Positions 52,688-61,475 of a stretch of 64,000 nucleotides of DNA are shown one piece after another. The DNA lies in NCBI RefSeq assembly GCF_030285365.1, contig NZ_JASVDS010000001.1:62001-126000 (forward strand), written 5' to 3'. Position 1 is the first letter of the stretch. Each line of letters starts with the position of its first letter. Made by a program: the position numbers and the translations under genes. The stretch comes from Roseateles subflavus (lineage in GTDB: Bacteria > Pseudomonadota > Gammaproteobacteria > Burkholderiales > Burkholderiaceae_C). A model generated the notes under the pieces. That model ran no database searches. It was given only the letters and a program-made list of their open reading frames with translations, and was not told the DNA's origin.

Positions 52688-55012
52688 ATGGACCGTCGCA
52701 ATTTCCTGCGTCGCTCGGTCGTGCAGACCGGCGCCCTGATCACCGCCTCTTCCGCCCTCGGCGGCCTCGCCGGCTGCATGGGCGGTGGTGACAACGGCAG
52801 CACCGTGCTGCCGCTCCCGCCCACCTTCCCCGGCAGCAGCACCGCGCTGCCCGACACGCCCGCCGCCAGCGGCGCCTACAAGTTCCCGCAGAGCGTGGCC
52901 TCGGGCGACCCGCGCAGCGACGGCGTCCTGCTGTGGGCCCGCGTGGTGCCGGCCGGCGCCGATGACATCACGCCCGCCAGCGTCGATGCCAACTTCAAGG
53001 TCCGCCTGCGCATCACCGCCGCCGACAACAGCGCCCTGCTGGGCAGCAACACCGCCCTGGCCGGCAGCTTCGATGCCGACCTCGAGGTGCCCGTCTACGC
53101 CTTCTACGACAACACCCTGCGCCACCGCATCAGCGGCCTGAAGCCGGCGACGACCTACTTCTACCAGTTCCAGGCCGGCGACAGCCGCTCCAAGGTGGGC
53201 CGCTTCAAGACCGCCCCCGCGACCGACGCCGACATCGACAGCCTCAAGTTCGCCTTCACCACCTGCCAGGACTGGAGCGTGAACCACTGGGCCGGCATGG
53301 TCGAGCTGGCCAAGGAGCCGGTGGACTTCGTCGTGCACCTGGGCGACTACATCTACGAGGCCGTGGGTGCGGACTACCAGGCCGGCGGCGTCGAGGCGGC
53401 CCACACCGCCCTGCTGCTGCCCAACGGCTCGGACCTGCCCGGCAAGGGCAAGTACGCCACCACGCTCGCCGACTACCGCTACCTTTACAAGCGCTACCGC
53501 AGCGACCCGCGCCTGCAGGCCGTGCACGAGCGCTTCGCCTTCGTGCCCATCTGGGACGACCACGAGTTCTCCGACGACTGCTGGCAGGACCGCGAGACCT
53601 ACGACAACGGCACGTTCAATGCCGCCACCTCCGTCGGCGACAACACGGCCCAGACCTCGCGCCGCCGCTCGGCCAGCCAGGCCTGGTTCGAGTTCATGCC
53701 CGCCGACGTCAGCTTCACGCTGGACCCGGGCTACGGCATCAGCAACATCCGCATCTACCGCGAGCTGAAGTTCGGCAAGCTGATGCACCTGGTGATGACG
53801 GACCAGCGCCTCTACCGCGCCGATCACCTCATCCCCGAGGCGGCTCCGAGCCCCCTGACCGGCCAGGCCATCGGCTCCATCGGTGCCCGCTACATGGTGC
53901 CGGAGACCACGCTCAACGCCGTCGAGGCCGCCAAGCTGGCCGCCGGCAAGCCGCTGCCGGACCCGCTGGGCCTGGTGAGCGTGCTGGGCGCCGCGCAGCG
54001 CCAGTGGTTCCTGCAGACCCTCACGGCGTCGACCGCCCAGTGGAAGATCTGGGGCAACGAGACCTCCCTGCTGAAGATGAGCGTGGACGGCGCCGCCCTG
54101 CCCACCGCCCCCGCGGCCTTCAAGCAGCGCTTCATCCTCAACGCCGACCAGTGGGACGGCTACAACGCCGAACGCCAGGCGCTGATGAAGCACATCGTGG
54201 ACAACAAGATCGGCAATGTGGTGGCCGTCACCGGTGATATCCACGCCTTCTACGCCGGCCAGGTGATGGTCGACTACCAGGCGGCGTCGCCCGTGCCGGC
54301 CATGGTGGACCTGGTGACCGCCGGCATGTCCTCGAACAGCTTCTTCAGCTACTTCCTGGGCGCGGCCAGCCAGCCGGGCTTCAGCGACCTCAAGCCGCTG
54401 GTGGCCACGAGCGAGGCCGAGGCCGAGGGCATCGCGATCCAGATGGTGTCCGTCGGCGTGGCCCAGGCCGCGGGCGTGACCGACCTGAGCAACAAGGCAG
54501 CCATCCAGGCCGCCGTGATGGGCGCCATCCAGGCGGGCAAGCTGCCGGCGGCCGCCGTGCAGCCCACGCCGGGCCTCTCCACCGCGGTCATCAACACCTT
54601 CGACGAGACGCTGACGGGCGGCATGGGCGGCGTGATCGCCGGCACCATCGCGATGCTGGCCGCCACCAGCCGTTCGGTCGCCGCGATGACGCTTTACGGC
54701 CTGATCCAGCAGAAGCTGGCCGCGGCACTGGGCATCCCGCCGGCCGCGGTGCCGTCGAGCGAGATCGTGAAGCGCCTGAACCCGCTGGCCAACGCCACGA
54801 CCGGCGCGGCCCCGGCCCTCAACAACCCCTGGATCAAGCATGCCGACACGGATGCCCAGGGCTACGCCGTGGTGAGCCTGTCCAAGACCGAGCTGGTGTG
54901 CCAGTTCAAGAAGGTCAAGCGCCTGAGCGGCGGCGCCGCGCCCACCGACGCCATCGCCAGCGTCAAGACCGTGCGCGTGCCCAGCGGCAGCGCCACGCTG
55001 ACGGTGAGCTGA
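52688..55012 (+). CDS. phoD: Alkaline phosphatase D, Tat-exported
   Basis: A 774-residue PhoD-family phosphatase. The Tat signal MDRRNFLRRSVVQTGALIT has the twin-arginine RRNFL motif and leads to a cysteine in GGLAGCMGG that could be lipidated. The PhoD N-terminal domain (SVASGDPRSDGVLLWARVVP) precedes the catalytic part with HLGDYIYEA, IWDDHEFSDDCW and AVTGDIHAFYAG. GGAG precedes ATG 52688. A long C-terminal extension (from about residue 540, with an Ala-rich segment) is not typical of the family. It probably releases phosphate from organic phosphate outside the cytoplasm. Confidence 0.92.
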   Translation: MDRRNFLRRSVVQTGALITASSALGGLAGCMGGGDNGSTVLPLPPTFPGSSTALPDTPAASGAYKFPQSVASGDPRSDGVLLWARVVPAGADDITPASVDANFKVRLRITAADNSALLGSNTALAGSFDADLEVPVYAFYDNTLRHRISGLKPATTYFYQFQAGDSRSKVGRFKTAPATDADIDSLKFAFTTCQDWSVNHWAGMVELAKEPVDFVVHLGDYIYEAVGADYQAGGVEAAHTALLLPNGSDLPGKGKYATTLADYRYLYKRYRSDPRLQAVHERFAFVPIWDDHEFSDDCWQDRETYDNGTFNAATSVGDNTAQTSRRRSASQAWFEFMPADVSFTLDPGYGISNIRIYRELKFGKLMHLVMTDQRLYRADHLIPEAAPSPLTGQAIGSIGARYMVPETTLNAVEAAKLAAGKPLPDPLGLVSVLGAAQRQWFLQTLTASTAQWKIWGNETSLLKMSVDGAALPTAPAAFKQRFILNADQWDGYNAERQALMKHIVDNKIGNVVAVTGDIHAFYAGQVMVDYQAASPVPAMVDLVTAGMSSNSFFSYFLGAASQPGFSDLKPLVATSEAEAEGIAIQMVSVGVAQAAGVTDLSNKAAIQAAVMGAIQAGKLPAAAVQPTPGLSTAVINTFDETLTGGMGGVIAGTIAMLAATSRSVAAMTLYGLIQQKLAAALGIPPAAVPSSEIVKRLNPLANATTGAAPALNNPWIKHADTDAQGYAVVSLSKTELVCQFKKVKRLSGGAAPTDAIASVKTVRVPSGSATLTVS

Positions 55013-55034
55013 GTCCCCGCGACCCGCTCATGCC

Positions 55035-55061
55035 AAGGGCTGCCTTCGGGCAGCCCTTTTT
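55035..55061 (+). terminator. Intrinsic terminator after phoD
   Basis: AAGGGCTGCC (55035-55044) pairs perfectly with GGCAGCCCTT (55049-55058) closed by a TTCG tetraloop, and T residues run to 55061. It lies 23 bp after the phoD stop. Confidence 0.92.
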
Positions 55062-55108
55062 CATGGCGTCGCGGGTGCGCAGGCGCCGCAAGGCAAGACC
55101 TGCCCCCC

Positions 55109-55157
55109 GTCAGGCGCTTGACCCCGTCAGGCGCTCAGTAGGCGCTCAGTAGGCGCT
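55109..55157. repeat. Short direct repeats across the 3' end of the PPDK-like gene
   Basis: GTCAGGCGCT occurs at 55109-55118 and 55126-55135. It is followed by an exact tandem 11-mer, CAGTAGGCGCT, at 55136-55146 and 55147-55157. The stop codon of the minus-strand gene (55146-55148) spans the junction of the two 11-mers, so slippage here would change the gene's end. Confidence 0.7.
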
Positions 55158-57125
55158 GCGCTGCACGAAGGGCCGCGCCTGCAGCATCACCAGGCGGCCT
55201 TCGCCGTCGATGGCCCATTCGATGTCCTGCTCCACGCCGCCCAGCTCGCGGCGGATGGCCAGGGCCAGGCGCGAGAGGGCCAGCACCTGCGCGTCCTGCA
55301 GCACCGCAGCCGAGGCCACGGCCACTTCCTTCAGGCCGCCGGACTCGTCCAGGCGCAGCTCGGTGCTTTCCGCCGAGCTGGAGAGGCGCTCGATGGCGCC
55401 GCTGCGTTCCTCGAACAGCGCCTGCTCGGCGATGCGCTTGCCCTCCACCACCTTGATGCCGATGCCCCGCTTGGCCGAGACATAGACCACGCCGCTGCGC
55501 GTGGCGTCGAAGGGATCGCGGGTGATCATCACGCCGGACATGCGCGAGTCCACGGCCTTCTGCACGAAGACGGCCATCTGCACCTGCTCATGGCGCAGGC
55601 CGGCCTGGCGCCGGGCCTCGAAGGCCTCGGCATTCCAGACCGAGGCCCAGACGGTCTTGACCGCGCGGGCCAGTTCGGTGCGCACATTGGGCACGGTGCT
55701 GTAGAGCCCGGCACCGCTGAAGTTGGCCAGGTCTTCCGAGTTCGACGAGCTGCGGACGAAGACGCCCGTGCGGCCCAGCTGCCGCTCCCATTGCTGCGTC
55801 CATTGCGCTTCGAGTCCGGCGGGCAGGGGCATGGCGAGCAGGTCCTCGCGCAGGCGGGCCAGCACGGCGCGGCGCTGGCCCGGGCTGCCCTCGAAGCCGC
55901 CTTCCGACAACGCCTGGGCCACCCGCGCCTTCACCACGGGCTGCGCCATGAAGGCCGCGAAGGCGCCGTAGGGGATGCAGAAGCCGTCCGGCACCGGCGC
56001 CGTGGCCGGCAGCCGGCCCTGCGACTGCAGCCATTGCAGCTCGCCCAGGCGCGCGGCCTTGCCGCCGCAGGCGCTCATGTCCTTCAGGCGCATCTGCGCC
56101 AGCGGCAGGGGCTGCTGGCGACGCAGGTCCGGCGCGCTCAGCAGCCGGGCCTTGGCCTGGCGCGCCACCGGGCGCCAGCCGGCCGGCGCCTCGGCGCGCG
56201 CCTCGATCCGCTGGCTGCCGCGCCGCACATCGAGCCACACCGTCTGCCCGTCCAGGCCCTGCAGCTGCTGCCAGGCGTCCCTGAGGTAGAGGTTGGGAAT
56301 GCCCCAGCCCTTGGCCAGCAGGTTGACGTGCGAGAGCGCCGTCGAGGGCGAGGCCAGGATCACGCCGGCCACCGGCGGCAGCGCCAGCGGGGCCTCGCGC
56401 AGCACGACGATGTCCTCCGGCGCCAGGTCGTCGACCTGCTCGATGTCCTCCACCAGGCGCAGGCGGCCGAAGGCACGGCCCGGGTTGTAGGCCAGCGCGC
56501 TGCGGCCGGCGATGAGCTGGGCCTGCGTCACCGCCTCGATGCCGGCCTCCTGCGCCACCTGCTCGTGCTGCGCCGCATTGGCCTTGAAGCGCAGGGGCGC
56601 GAAGCTCATGTCGCGAGCCAGTACCGCCTGCGCCGTGCGCAGCAGCTCGGGCGTCTGGCGGTCGCCCTCCCAGAATTCGTAGACAAAGCCCTTGAGCTGC
56701 GGCTGCCAGCTGACCATGCCCAGGATGAAACGCCGCTGCGGCTGCTGGTAGAGCCGCGTGCGCACGCCCGGCTCCCAGCTGGTCACCAGATGGCGCGCCT
56801 TGAGGAAGTCCTCATGCAGGGCATGGCGCCGCGTGTTGACGAAATAGGCCTTGCCCTGCGCCGCCTGCCGGTCGATCACGAACAGCACATGCGGCTGCGC
56901 CTCGGGCGTGCCCGGGTCGTAGACGCGGGCCATGCGGTCGAAGCTGGCACGGTCCGGCAGCTCGCTCAGGAAGGGTGCGGGGTCGGGCGCCAATGCCAGC
57001 TGAGGCCGGCCGATGCGCTGGGCGACCAGGGCGGAGGGCTTGGATTCGGTCTGGGCGTGGCTGAGAGTCGCGGCCGACAGAACGAGTACAAGGGCCGGCA
57101 TTACGGAGCGAAGACGAGGCAACAT
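55146..57125 (-). CDS. Exported PEP-synthase/pyruvate-phosphate-dikinase-like protein
   Basis: A 659-residue protein that combines a signal peptide (MPALVLVLSAATLSHAQ) with phosphotransferase domains. Residues 25-230 are an unassigned N-terminal domain. Residues 235-300 resemble the phosphohistidine swivel domain (VAGVILASPSTALSHVNLLA then KGWGIPN, with H266 where the catalytic His sits). Residues 345-655 form the PEP/pyruvate-dikinase ATP-binding domain (GGKAARLGELQWLQ, VFVRSSSNSEDLANFSGAGL, VMITRDPF, IEWAIDGEGRLVMLQARPF). The swivel domain precedes the ATP domain, the reverse of PEP synthase, and no PEP-binding barrel is present. Action outside the cytoplasm is unexplained. Confidence 0.85.
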   Translation of the reverse strand: MLPRLRSVMPALVLVLSAATLSHAQTESKPSALVAQRIGRPQLALAPDPAPFLSELPDRASFDRMARVYDPGTPEAQPHVLFVIDRQAAQGKAYFVNTRRHALHEDFLKARHLVTSWEPGVRTRLYQQPQRRFILGMVSWQPQLKGFVYEFWEGDRQTPELLRTAQAVLARDMSFAPLRFKANAAQHEQVAQEAGIEAVTQAQLIAGRSALAYNPGRAFGRLRLVEDIEQVDDLAPEDIVVLREAPLALPPVAGVILASPSTALSHVNLLAKGWGIPNLYLRDAWQQLQGLDGQTVWLDVRRGSQRIEARAEAPAGWRPVARQAKARLLSAPDLRRQQPLPLAQMRLKDMSACGGKAARLGELQWLQSQGRLPATAPVPDGFCIPYGAFAAFMAQPVVKARVAQALSEGGFEGSPGQRRAVLARLREDLLAMPLPAGLEAQWTQQWERQLGRTGVFVRSSSNSEDLANFSGAGLYSTVPNVRTELARAVKTVWASVWNAEAFEARRQAGLRHEQVQMAVFVQKAVDSRMSGVMITRDPFDATRSGVVYVSAKRGIGIKVVEGKRIAEQALFEERSGAIERLSSSAESTELRLDESGGLKEVAVASAAVLQDAQVLALSRLALAIRRELGGVEQDIEWAIDGEGRLVMLQARPFVQRSAY

Positions 57126-57265
57126 GTCGTGGGGGCTGTACGGTGCAAGCGATGCATCTTAGTGACGAGGGCGAGCGGCACTGCCCTGAGCCTCCGTCCG
57201 CAAGGCAATGGAGTTGGCGGGCCATTCGCCTGCCTGTCCATTGCACCAGGGCCTATACTTCCCCA

Positions 57266-57385
57266 CGACGGTCAAGCGCAGCAGATGTAGAGGCCCCTGC
57301 GAAGGGGCAGCCCGCATGGGTGGGATCCTCGAAGCTGGGGGCTGTCACCAGTTCTCGAATGCCGCACTCAGATGCGGCATTTTTT
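57266..57385 (+). ncRNA. Candidate small RNA ending in an intrinsic terminator
   Basis: Between the PPDK-like gene and the DUF3800 pseudogene the plus strand shows a TATACT -10-like box (57254-57259). A perfect GCCCCT-GCGA-AGGGGC hairpin follows near 57293-57308. A strong intrinsic terminator then appears: AATGCCGCA (57358-57366) with TGCGGCATT (57373-57381) and six T. The terminator lies antisense to the last codons of the DUF3800 gene. No convincing -35 box was seen and no known RNA family was matched. The 5' end is estimated. Confidence 0.4.
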
Positions 57386-58139
57386 CGGTCAGTGCGTCGT
57401 AGCGCGTCAGGAACTTGATTCCATAGCCAAGGAAGCATCCCTTGTGACGATAGGCATGGCGCCGGAGCAGGGCTAGATAGCTCGGATCGGCAAGTCCGAA
57501 CCGACTGAGCTTCACCGCATAGTGCGTGCTGGTCGCCACCGCATCAGCCACCTGCAGGCTGGCCAGTTGGCTGTGAGCCACTGCGCGCAGACTTGCCAGG
57601 TTGATCGCAGGCCAATGGATGTTGATGCCGTGCTCGGTTTGGGCGTGCTGTTTGAGCAAGCCGATGTAAGTGCGGATATCGTCATACGACATCGCTGCTC
57701 TATCCGAGAACACCAGGTCAACGGTCCCGTCGCCTTCCCCAGGTCGGTAAGCGTCTCGGCAGAGCCAGGAGACACGCTCCACCAAGAGCCGGGTGAGGTA
57801 TCGATAGAGCATCCATTTGTTGGCTTGATACCTCTCCACGTCGGGGATGTCTGGCTTTTAGCTCAGGATGCTGACCGTTCGGAACGGGGTCTTGGCAACT
57901 TCGTTCAAGAGCACCCGTCGGTGTTCATGCCGCATGTCGCAAAAGTGGAAGGCCTTCTTCGGCGCCCACCCCAGTGTCGCGCGGGCAGCCTTCAACGCTG
58001 CCACAGCAGACAGGTCCGCCGGCCGGCGATAGACGACTGCGGAGAGGACAAACCAGCGAGAGCTCCCCCTTCCATCGTCAAGGAAGGTGAACCCCTCGTC
58101 GCCCGACTCATCGATATAGGCAACAAAGCTTGATGACAT
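57345..58139 (-). pseudogene. DUF3800 domain protein gene interrupted by an in-frame TAA
   Basis: Reading from ATG 58139 gives MSSSFVAYIDESGDEGF, the start of the DUF3800 family, with the acidic DESGD motif. The frame stops at codon 94 (TAA, 57858-57860) and continues in the same frame with KPDIPDVERYQANKWMLYRY and LVFSDRAAM to the true end at 57345. The whole would be 264 residues. Apart from one nonsense codon the sequence is intact, so the mutation looks recent, or a substitution or sequencing error is possible. GC is visibly lower than in the neighbours, suggesting acquired DNA. DUF3800 proteins have an RNase-H-like fold and often occur in defence or mobile regions; the function is unknown. 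Confidence 0.82.
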
Positions 58140-58241
58140 GGGCGCGCATTCTGCCCACCAGCGTCGCCCTGCGGCGGTCAGGCGGCCGCCGGTCTCATCT
58201 ATTGAGACCAAGGACCTGCTCGCGCCTCGCGGACAGCCCCC

Positions 58242-60314
58242 TCAGCGCTCGTTCTGCTTCGCCGCCGCTGCCGCCGAGGCCGCGGCCTTGGCCGCCAGTT
58301 CCTCCCGCATGCGCTTGAGCTTCTCGCGCGGGTCTTCCTTGATGCCGGACTCGTGCAGTCGCATCTCCGCGATGAAGCGGCTGGGGATGCCCATCACCAT
58401 CTCGCGGGCCTTCTTGCGGCGACGCAGGGTGCTCACGGCCAAGGTGGTGCGGGCGCGGGTGATGCCCACGTACATGAGGCGGCGCTCTTCCTCGAGGCGG
58501 CTGGCGGTCATCTCCTCGTCGTCGGCCTTGAAGGGCAGCAGGCCCTCGTTGACGCCGGCCAGGAAGACATGCGGCCACTCGAGGCCCTTGGAGGCATGCA
58601 GGGTGGTGAGGATGACCTGGTCCTGCTCCTCGCCGCGCTCGGAGAGCGAGAGGATCACGCTGATGGTCTGGGCGACCTGCAGCACCGTCTGCTTGGGCTC
58701 CTCGAAGGTGGTGCCGCCGTCCTGCGCCAGCTGGCCGCCGCAGCGCTTGGCCACCCAGTCCACGAAGTCCAGGACATTGCTCCAGCGGGCGGCCGCGGCC
58801 TTCTCGTTCTCGTCGCTGTCGTAGAGGTGCTGCTCGTAGCCGATGTCCTTGAGCCACTCCAGCATCAGCGTCTTGGCGTCCTCCGCGCCCTCGGTGTGGC
58901 GGGCGCGGTATTCCAGGTCGTTGAGATAGCGGCCGAACTCATGCAGCGAGCCGATGGCCTTCTTGTTCAGCACGGTGGAGAGGGAGTCCGAGAACAGCGC
59001 CTCGTACATGCTGATCTTCCACCGGCCCGCGAACTGGCTCAGCGCGCCCAGCGTCGTGTGGCCGATGCCGCGCTTGGGCGTGGTCACGGCGCGCAGGAAC
59101 GCGGGGTCGTCGTCCTGGTTGACCAAGAGGCGCAGCCAGGCGCAGAGGTCCTTGATCTCGCTCTTGTCGAAGAAGCTCTGGCCGCCGCTGACCTTGTAGG
59201 GGATCTCCGCGCGGCGCAGCGCCTGCTCGAAGATGCGCGCCTGGTGGTTGGCACGGTAGAGGATGGCGAAGTCGGCGAACTTGACCTTGGCCCCGAGGCT
59301 CGCGCGGATGGCCTGGATGCGGGCCACGGCGCGCTCGGCCTCGTGCTCCTCGCCGTCGGCCTCGATCAGCGCGATGGGCTCGCCGTCGCCGTACTCGCTC
59401 CACAGCTTCTTCTGGAACAGCTTGGGATTCGTCTCGATGACGTTGTTGGCCGCGCGCAGGATGGCGCCGGTGGAGCGGTAGTTCTGCTCCAGCGGGATGA
59501 TCTTGAGGTTGGGGTAGTCGACCGGCAGGCGCTTGAGGTTCTCGATGGTCGCGCCGCGCCAGCCGTAGATGGACTGGTCATCGTCGCCCACGGCGGTGAA
59601 CATGCCGCGCTCGCCCACCAGCGCCTTGAGCAGCTCGTACTGCACGGAGTTGGTGTCCTGGTACTCGTCCACCAGCACGTAGCGCAGCTTGTCCTGCCAC
59701 TTGCCGCGGGCCTCGGCGTCGTCGGTCAGGAGCTTCAGGGGCAGGCTGATGAGGTCGTCGAAGTCCACCGCCTGGTAGGCCGCCAGGCGCTCCTGGTAGC
59801 GCCCCATCACGACCGCTGCAATGCGCTCCTGCTCGTCCTTGGCCGCCTTGAGTGCCATCTCGGCATTCAGGCCCATGTTCTTCCACAGCGAGATGGTCCA
59901 CTGCCACTGCTTGACCATGTTGGCGTCGGTGGTGCCGCCGGCATCGCGCAGCACGCCCAGCACGTCGTCGCTGTCGAGGATGGAGAACTGCTCCTTCAGC
60001 CCGACCCGCGTGCCCTCCTCGCGCAGCAGGCGCACGCCCAGCGAGTGGAAGGTCGAGATGGCCAGGTCCTTGGCCGCCCGCGCGCCGACCAGCCCCTTGG
60101 CCCGCTCACGCATTTCCTGGGCCGCCTTGTTGGTGAAGGTGATGGCGGCGATGTTCTTCGCCTGGTAGCCGGCCTGCAGCAGGCGGGCGATCTTGGTGGT
60201 GATCACCCGCGTCTTGCCCGAGCCTGCACCGGCCACGACCAGGCAGGGCCCGTGCAGATGGTGCACGGCTTCGAGCTGGGCGGGATTCAGGGTGGCGGTG
60301 GGATCGGCGGACAT
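58242..60314 (-). CDS. rep: ATP-dependent DNA helicase Rep (UvrD/Rep superfamily 1)
   Basis: A 690-residue 3'-5' helicase. Walker A AGAGSGKT is at residues 28-35, motif Ia is ITFTNKAAQEM, and Walker B DEYQD is at residues 216-220. GDDDQSIYGWRGA is at residues 243-255, and motif VI-type QNYRST, LHASKGLEWPHVFLAG and EEERRLMYVGITRA follow. The GDDDQSIYGWRG wording and the length fit Rep rather than UvrD. The C-terminus is Lys/Ala-rich. It helps replication forks past protein blocks. It appears monocistronic, downstream of its own promoter near 60.4 kb. Confidence 0.92.
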   Translation of the reverse strand: MSADPTATLNPAQLEAVHHLHGPCLVVAGAGSGKTRVITTKIARLLQAGYQAKNIAAITFTNKAAQEMRERAKGLVGARAAKDLAISTFHSLGVRLLREEGTRVGLKEQFSILDSDDVLGVLRDAGGTTDANMVKQWQWTISLWKNMGLNAEMALKAAKDEQERIAAVVMGRYQERLAAYQAVDFDDLISLPLKLLTDDAEARGKWQDKLRYVLVDEYQDTNSVQYELLKALVGERGMFTAVGDDDQSIYGWRGATIENLKRLPVDYPNLKIIPLEQNYRSTGAILRAANNVIETNPKLFQKKLWSEYGDGEPIALIEADGEEHEAERAVARIQAIRASLGAKVKFADFAILYRANHQARIFEQALRRAEIPYKVSGGQSFFDKSEIKDLCAWLRLLVNQDDDPAFLRAVTTPKRGIGHTTLGALSQFAGRWKISMYEALFSDSLSTVLNKKAIGSLHEFGRYLNDLEYRARHTEGAEDAKTLMLEWLKDIGYEQHLYDSDENEKAAAARWSNVLDFVDWVAKRCGGQLAQDGGTTFEEPKQTVLQVAQTISVILSLSERGEEQDQVILTTLHASKGLEWPHVFLAGVNEGLLPFKADDEEMTASRLEEERRLMYVGITRARTTLAVSTLRRRKKAREMVMGIPSRFIAEMRLHESGIKEDPREKLKRMREELAAKAAASAAAAAKQNER

Positions 60315-60485
60315 GGCGGCAAAGGGGCAGATCCGGCGCCCTCGGCACCGGGCCGCGCATCATACAAGCCGGCCCTGACAGCCCCTGCCACAGGCGTCCC
60401 CGGCTTCGGGGCCATCGTCAGGCCAGGGCTGACAGCGCCCGGCGGGCTCCCTATCATCGGCCCACCTGAACAGGGAAGGATCCTC

Positions 60486-61442
60486 ATGGCGGGACCGAGT
60501 CGGGGACAGCGGGAGAGGTGGCGGGTGCGGGCGCGGGCCGCCCGGCCAGGTGTGCCGGTGCGAGGGTGCCGCCAGGCACAGGGGTGGTGGCGCGGTCTGC
60601 TGATCCTCCCGCTGCTCGGCCTGGCCGCCGCCGCGCCGGCGCAGGAGGTCCTCGCCGTGGGCACGACCTTCCCGCGCCTGTTCATGCCGGGCATGCCGGC
60701 CGCGCCCGCTGTGGTGCCCGCGCCCGCGACCAGCCCCTCGGTCAGTCCCCTGCCCCCCGCCTTGCACGCTGGCAGCGCGCCGCCGGAGGGGCTGGCGGTC
60801 GAGCTGCTGCAGGCCATCGCCCAGCAGCGCGGCTGGCAGCTGCGCCTCGAGCACTACCCCTGGCCGCGCGCCCAGGCCATGGTGGAGCACGGGCAGGCGC
60901 AGATCCTGATCGGCCCCTACCGGACGCCCGAGCGCGAGCAGCGCTTCGTCTTCGCGCCTTCAGCCTTCTATGAGGACCGGCTCGTGTTCTTCGGCGGCCC
61001 GGCGCCGCGCCCGGCCTGGCAGGGGGACTACCGCGCCCTGGCCGGCGTGGAGATCGCCCAGGTGTCGGGCTGGGCCTACGGCGAGGCCTTCGAGCAGGCG
61101 CGCCCGCTGCTGCGCCTGACCACCGTCCGTGACGTCGAGACGGGCCTGCGCATGCTGCGCACGGGCCGCATCGCCCTGCTGGCCACGAACGAGCGCAACA
61201 CCCTGCCGGTGCTGGCCAGCCTCGGGCTGCAGCAGCAGCTGGGGCCGGTGGACGGGCCCGCCATCGGACAGCTGCGGGGGCATTTCGCGTGCTCGCGCCA
61301 GCCGCCCGGCCCCGCCCTGTGCGAAGCCATCGAGCAGTCGCTCCTGCAACTGCGGCGCAGCGGGGAATGGCCGCGGCTCAACCAGAAATGGGGCGTGGGA
61401 TTGCCGGAACCGGAGGGCGCCCGCAGCGCCGTGCTGCGCTGA
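60486..61442 (+). CDS. Periplasmic amino-acid-type substrate-binding protein
   Basis: A 318-residue exported protein with an unusually long, basic N-terminus before signal LLILPLLGLAAAAPAQ. The SBP_bac_3 fold is seen in GLAVELLQAIAQQRGWQLRL, EHYPWPRAQAMVEHGQAQIL and GPYRTPEREQRFVFAPSAF. AAGGA precedes ATG 60486. No ABC permease or ATPase is adjacent, so it may act as a sensor or orphan binding protein; polar amino acids are the usual ligands. Confidence 0.85.
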   Translation: MAGPSRGQRERWRVRARAARPGVPVRGCRQAQGWWRGLLILPLLGLAAAAPAQEVLAVGTTFPRLFMPGMPAAPAVVPAPATSPSVSPLPPALHAGSAPPEGLAVELLQAIAQQRGWQLRLEHYPWPRAQAMVEHGQAQILIGPYRTPEREQRFVFAPSAFYEDRLVFFGGPAPRPAWQGDYRALAGVEIAQVSGWAYGEAFEQARPLLRLTTVRDVETGLRMLRTGRIALLATNERNTLPVLASLGLQQQLGPVDGPAIGQLRGHFACSRQPPGPALCEAIEQSLLQLRRSGEWPRLNQKWGVGLPEPEGARSAVLR

Positions 61443-61475
61443 CGCCGCGAGCGGCCGGCAGGCCGCGGCAGGCGC

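Noticed and set aside
57266-57385. SRP RNA, 6S RNA or tmRNA identity for the structured region
   Set aside because: The GGAAGG-type SRP tetraloop region, the 6S central-bubble pattern and the tmRNA tRNA-like ends are all missing.
57858-58139. Reading the two DUF3800 pieces as two separate small genes
   Set aside because: Both pieces are in the same frame on either side of one TAA, and the second has no ribosome site; together they match one family.
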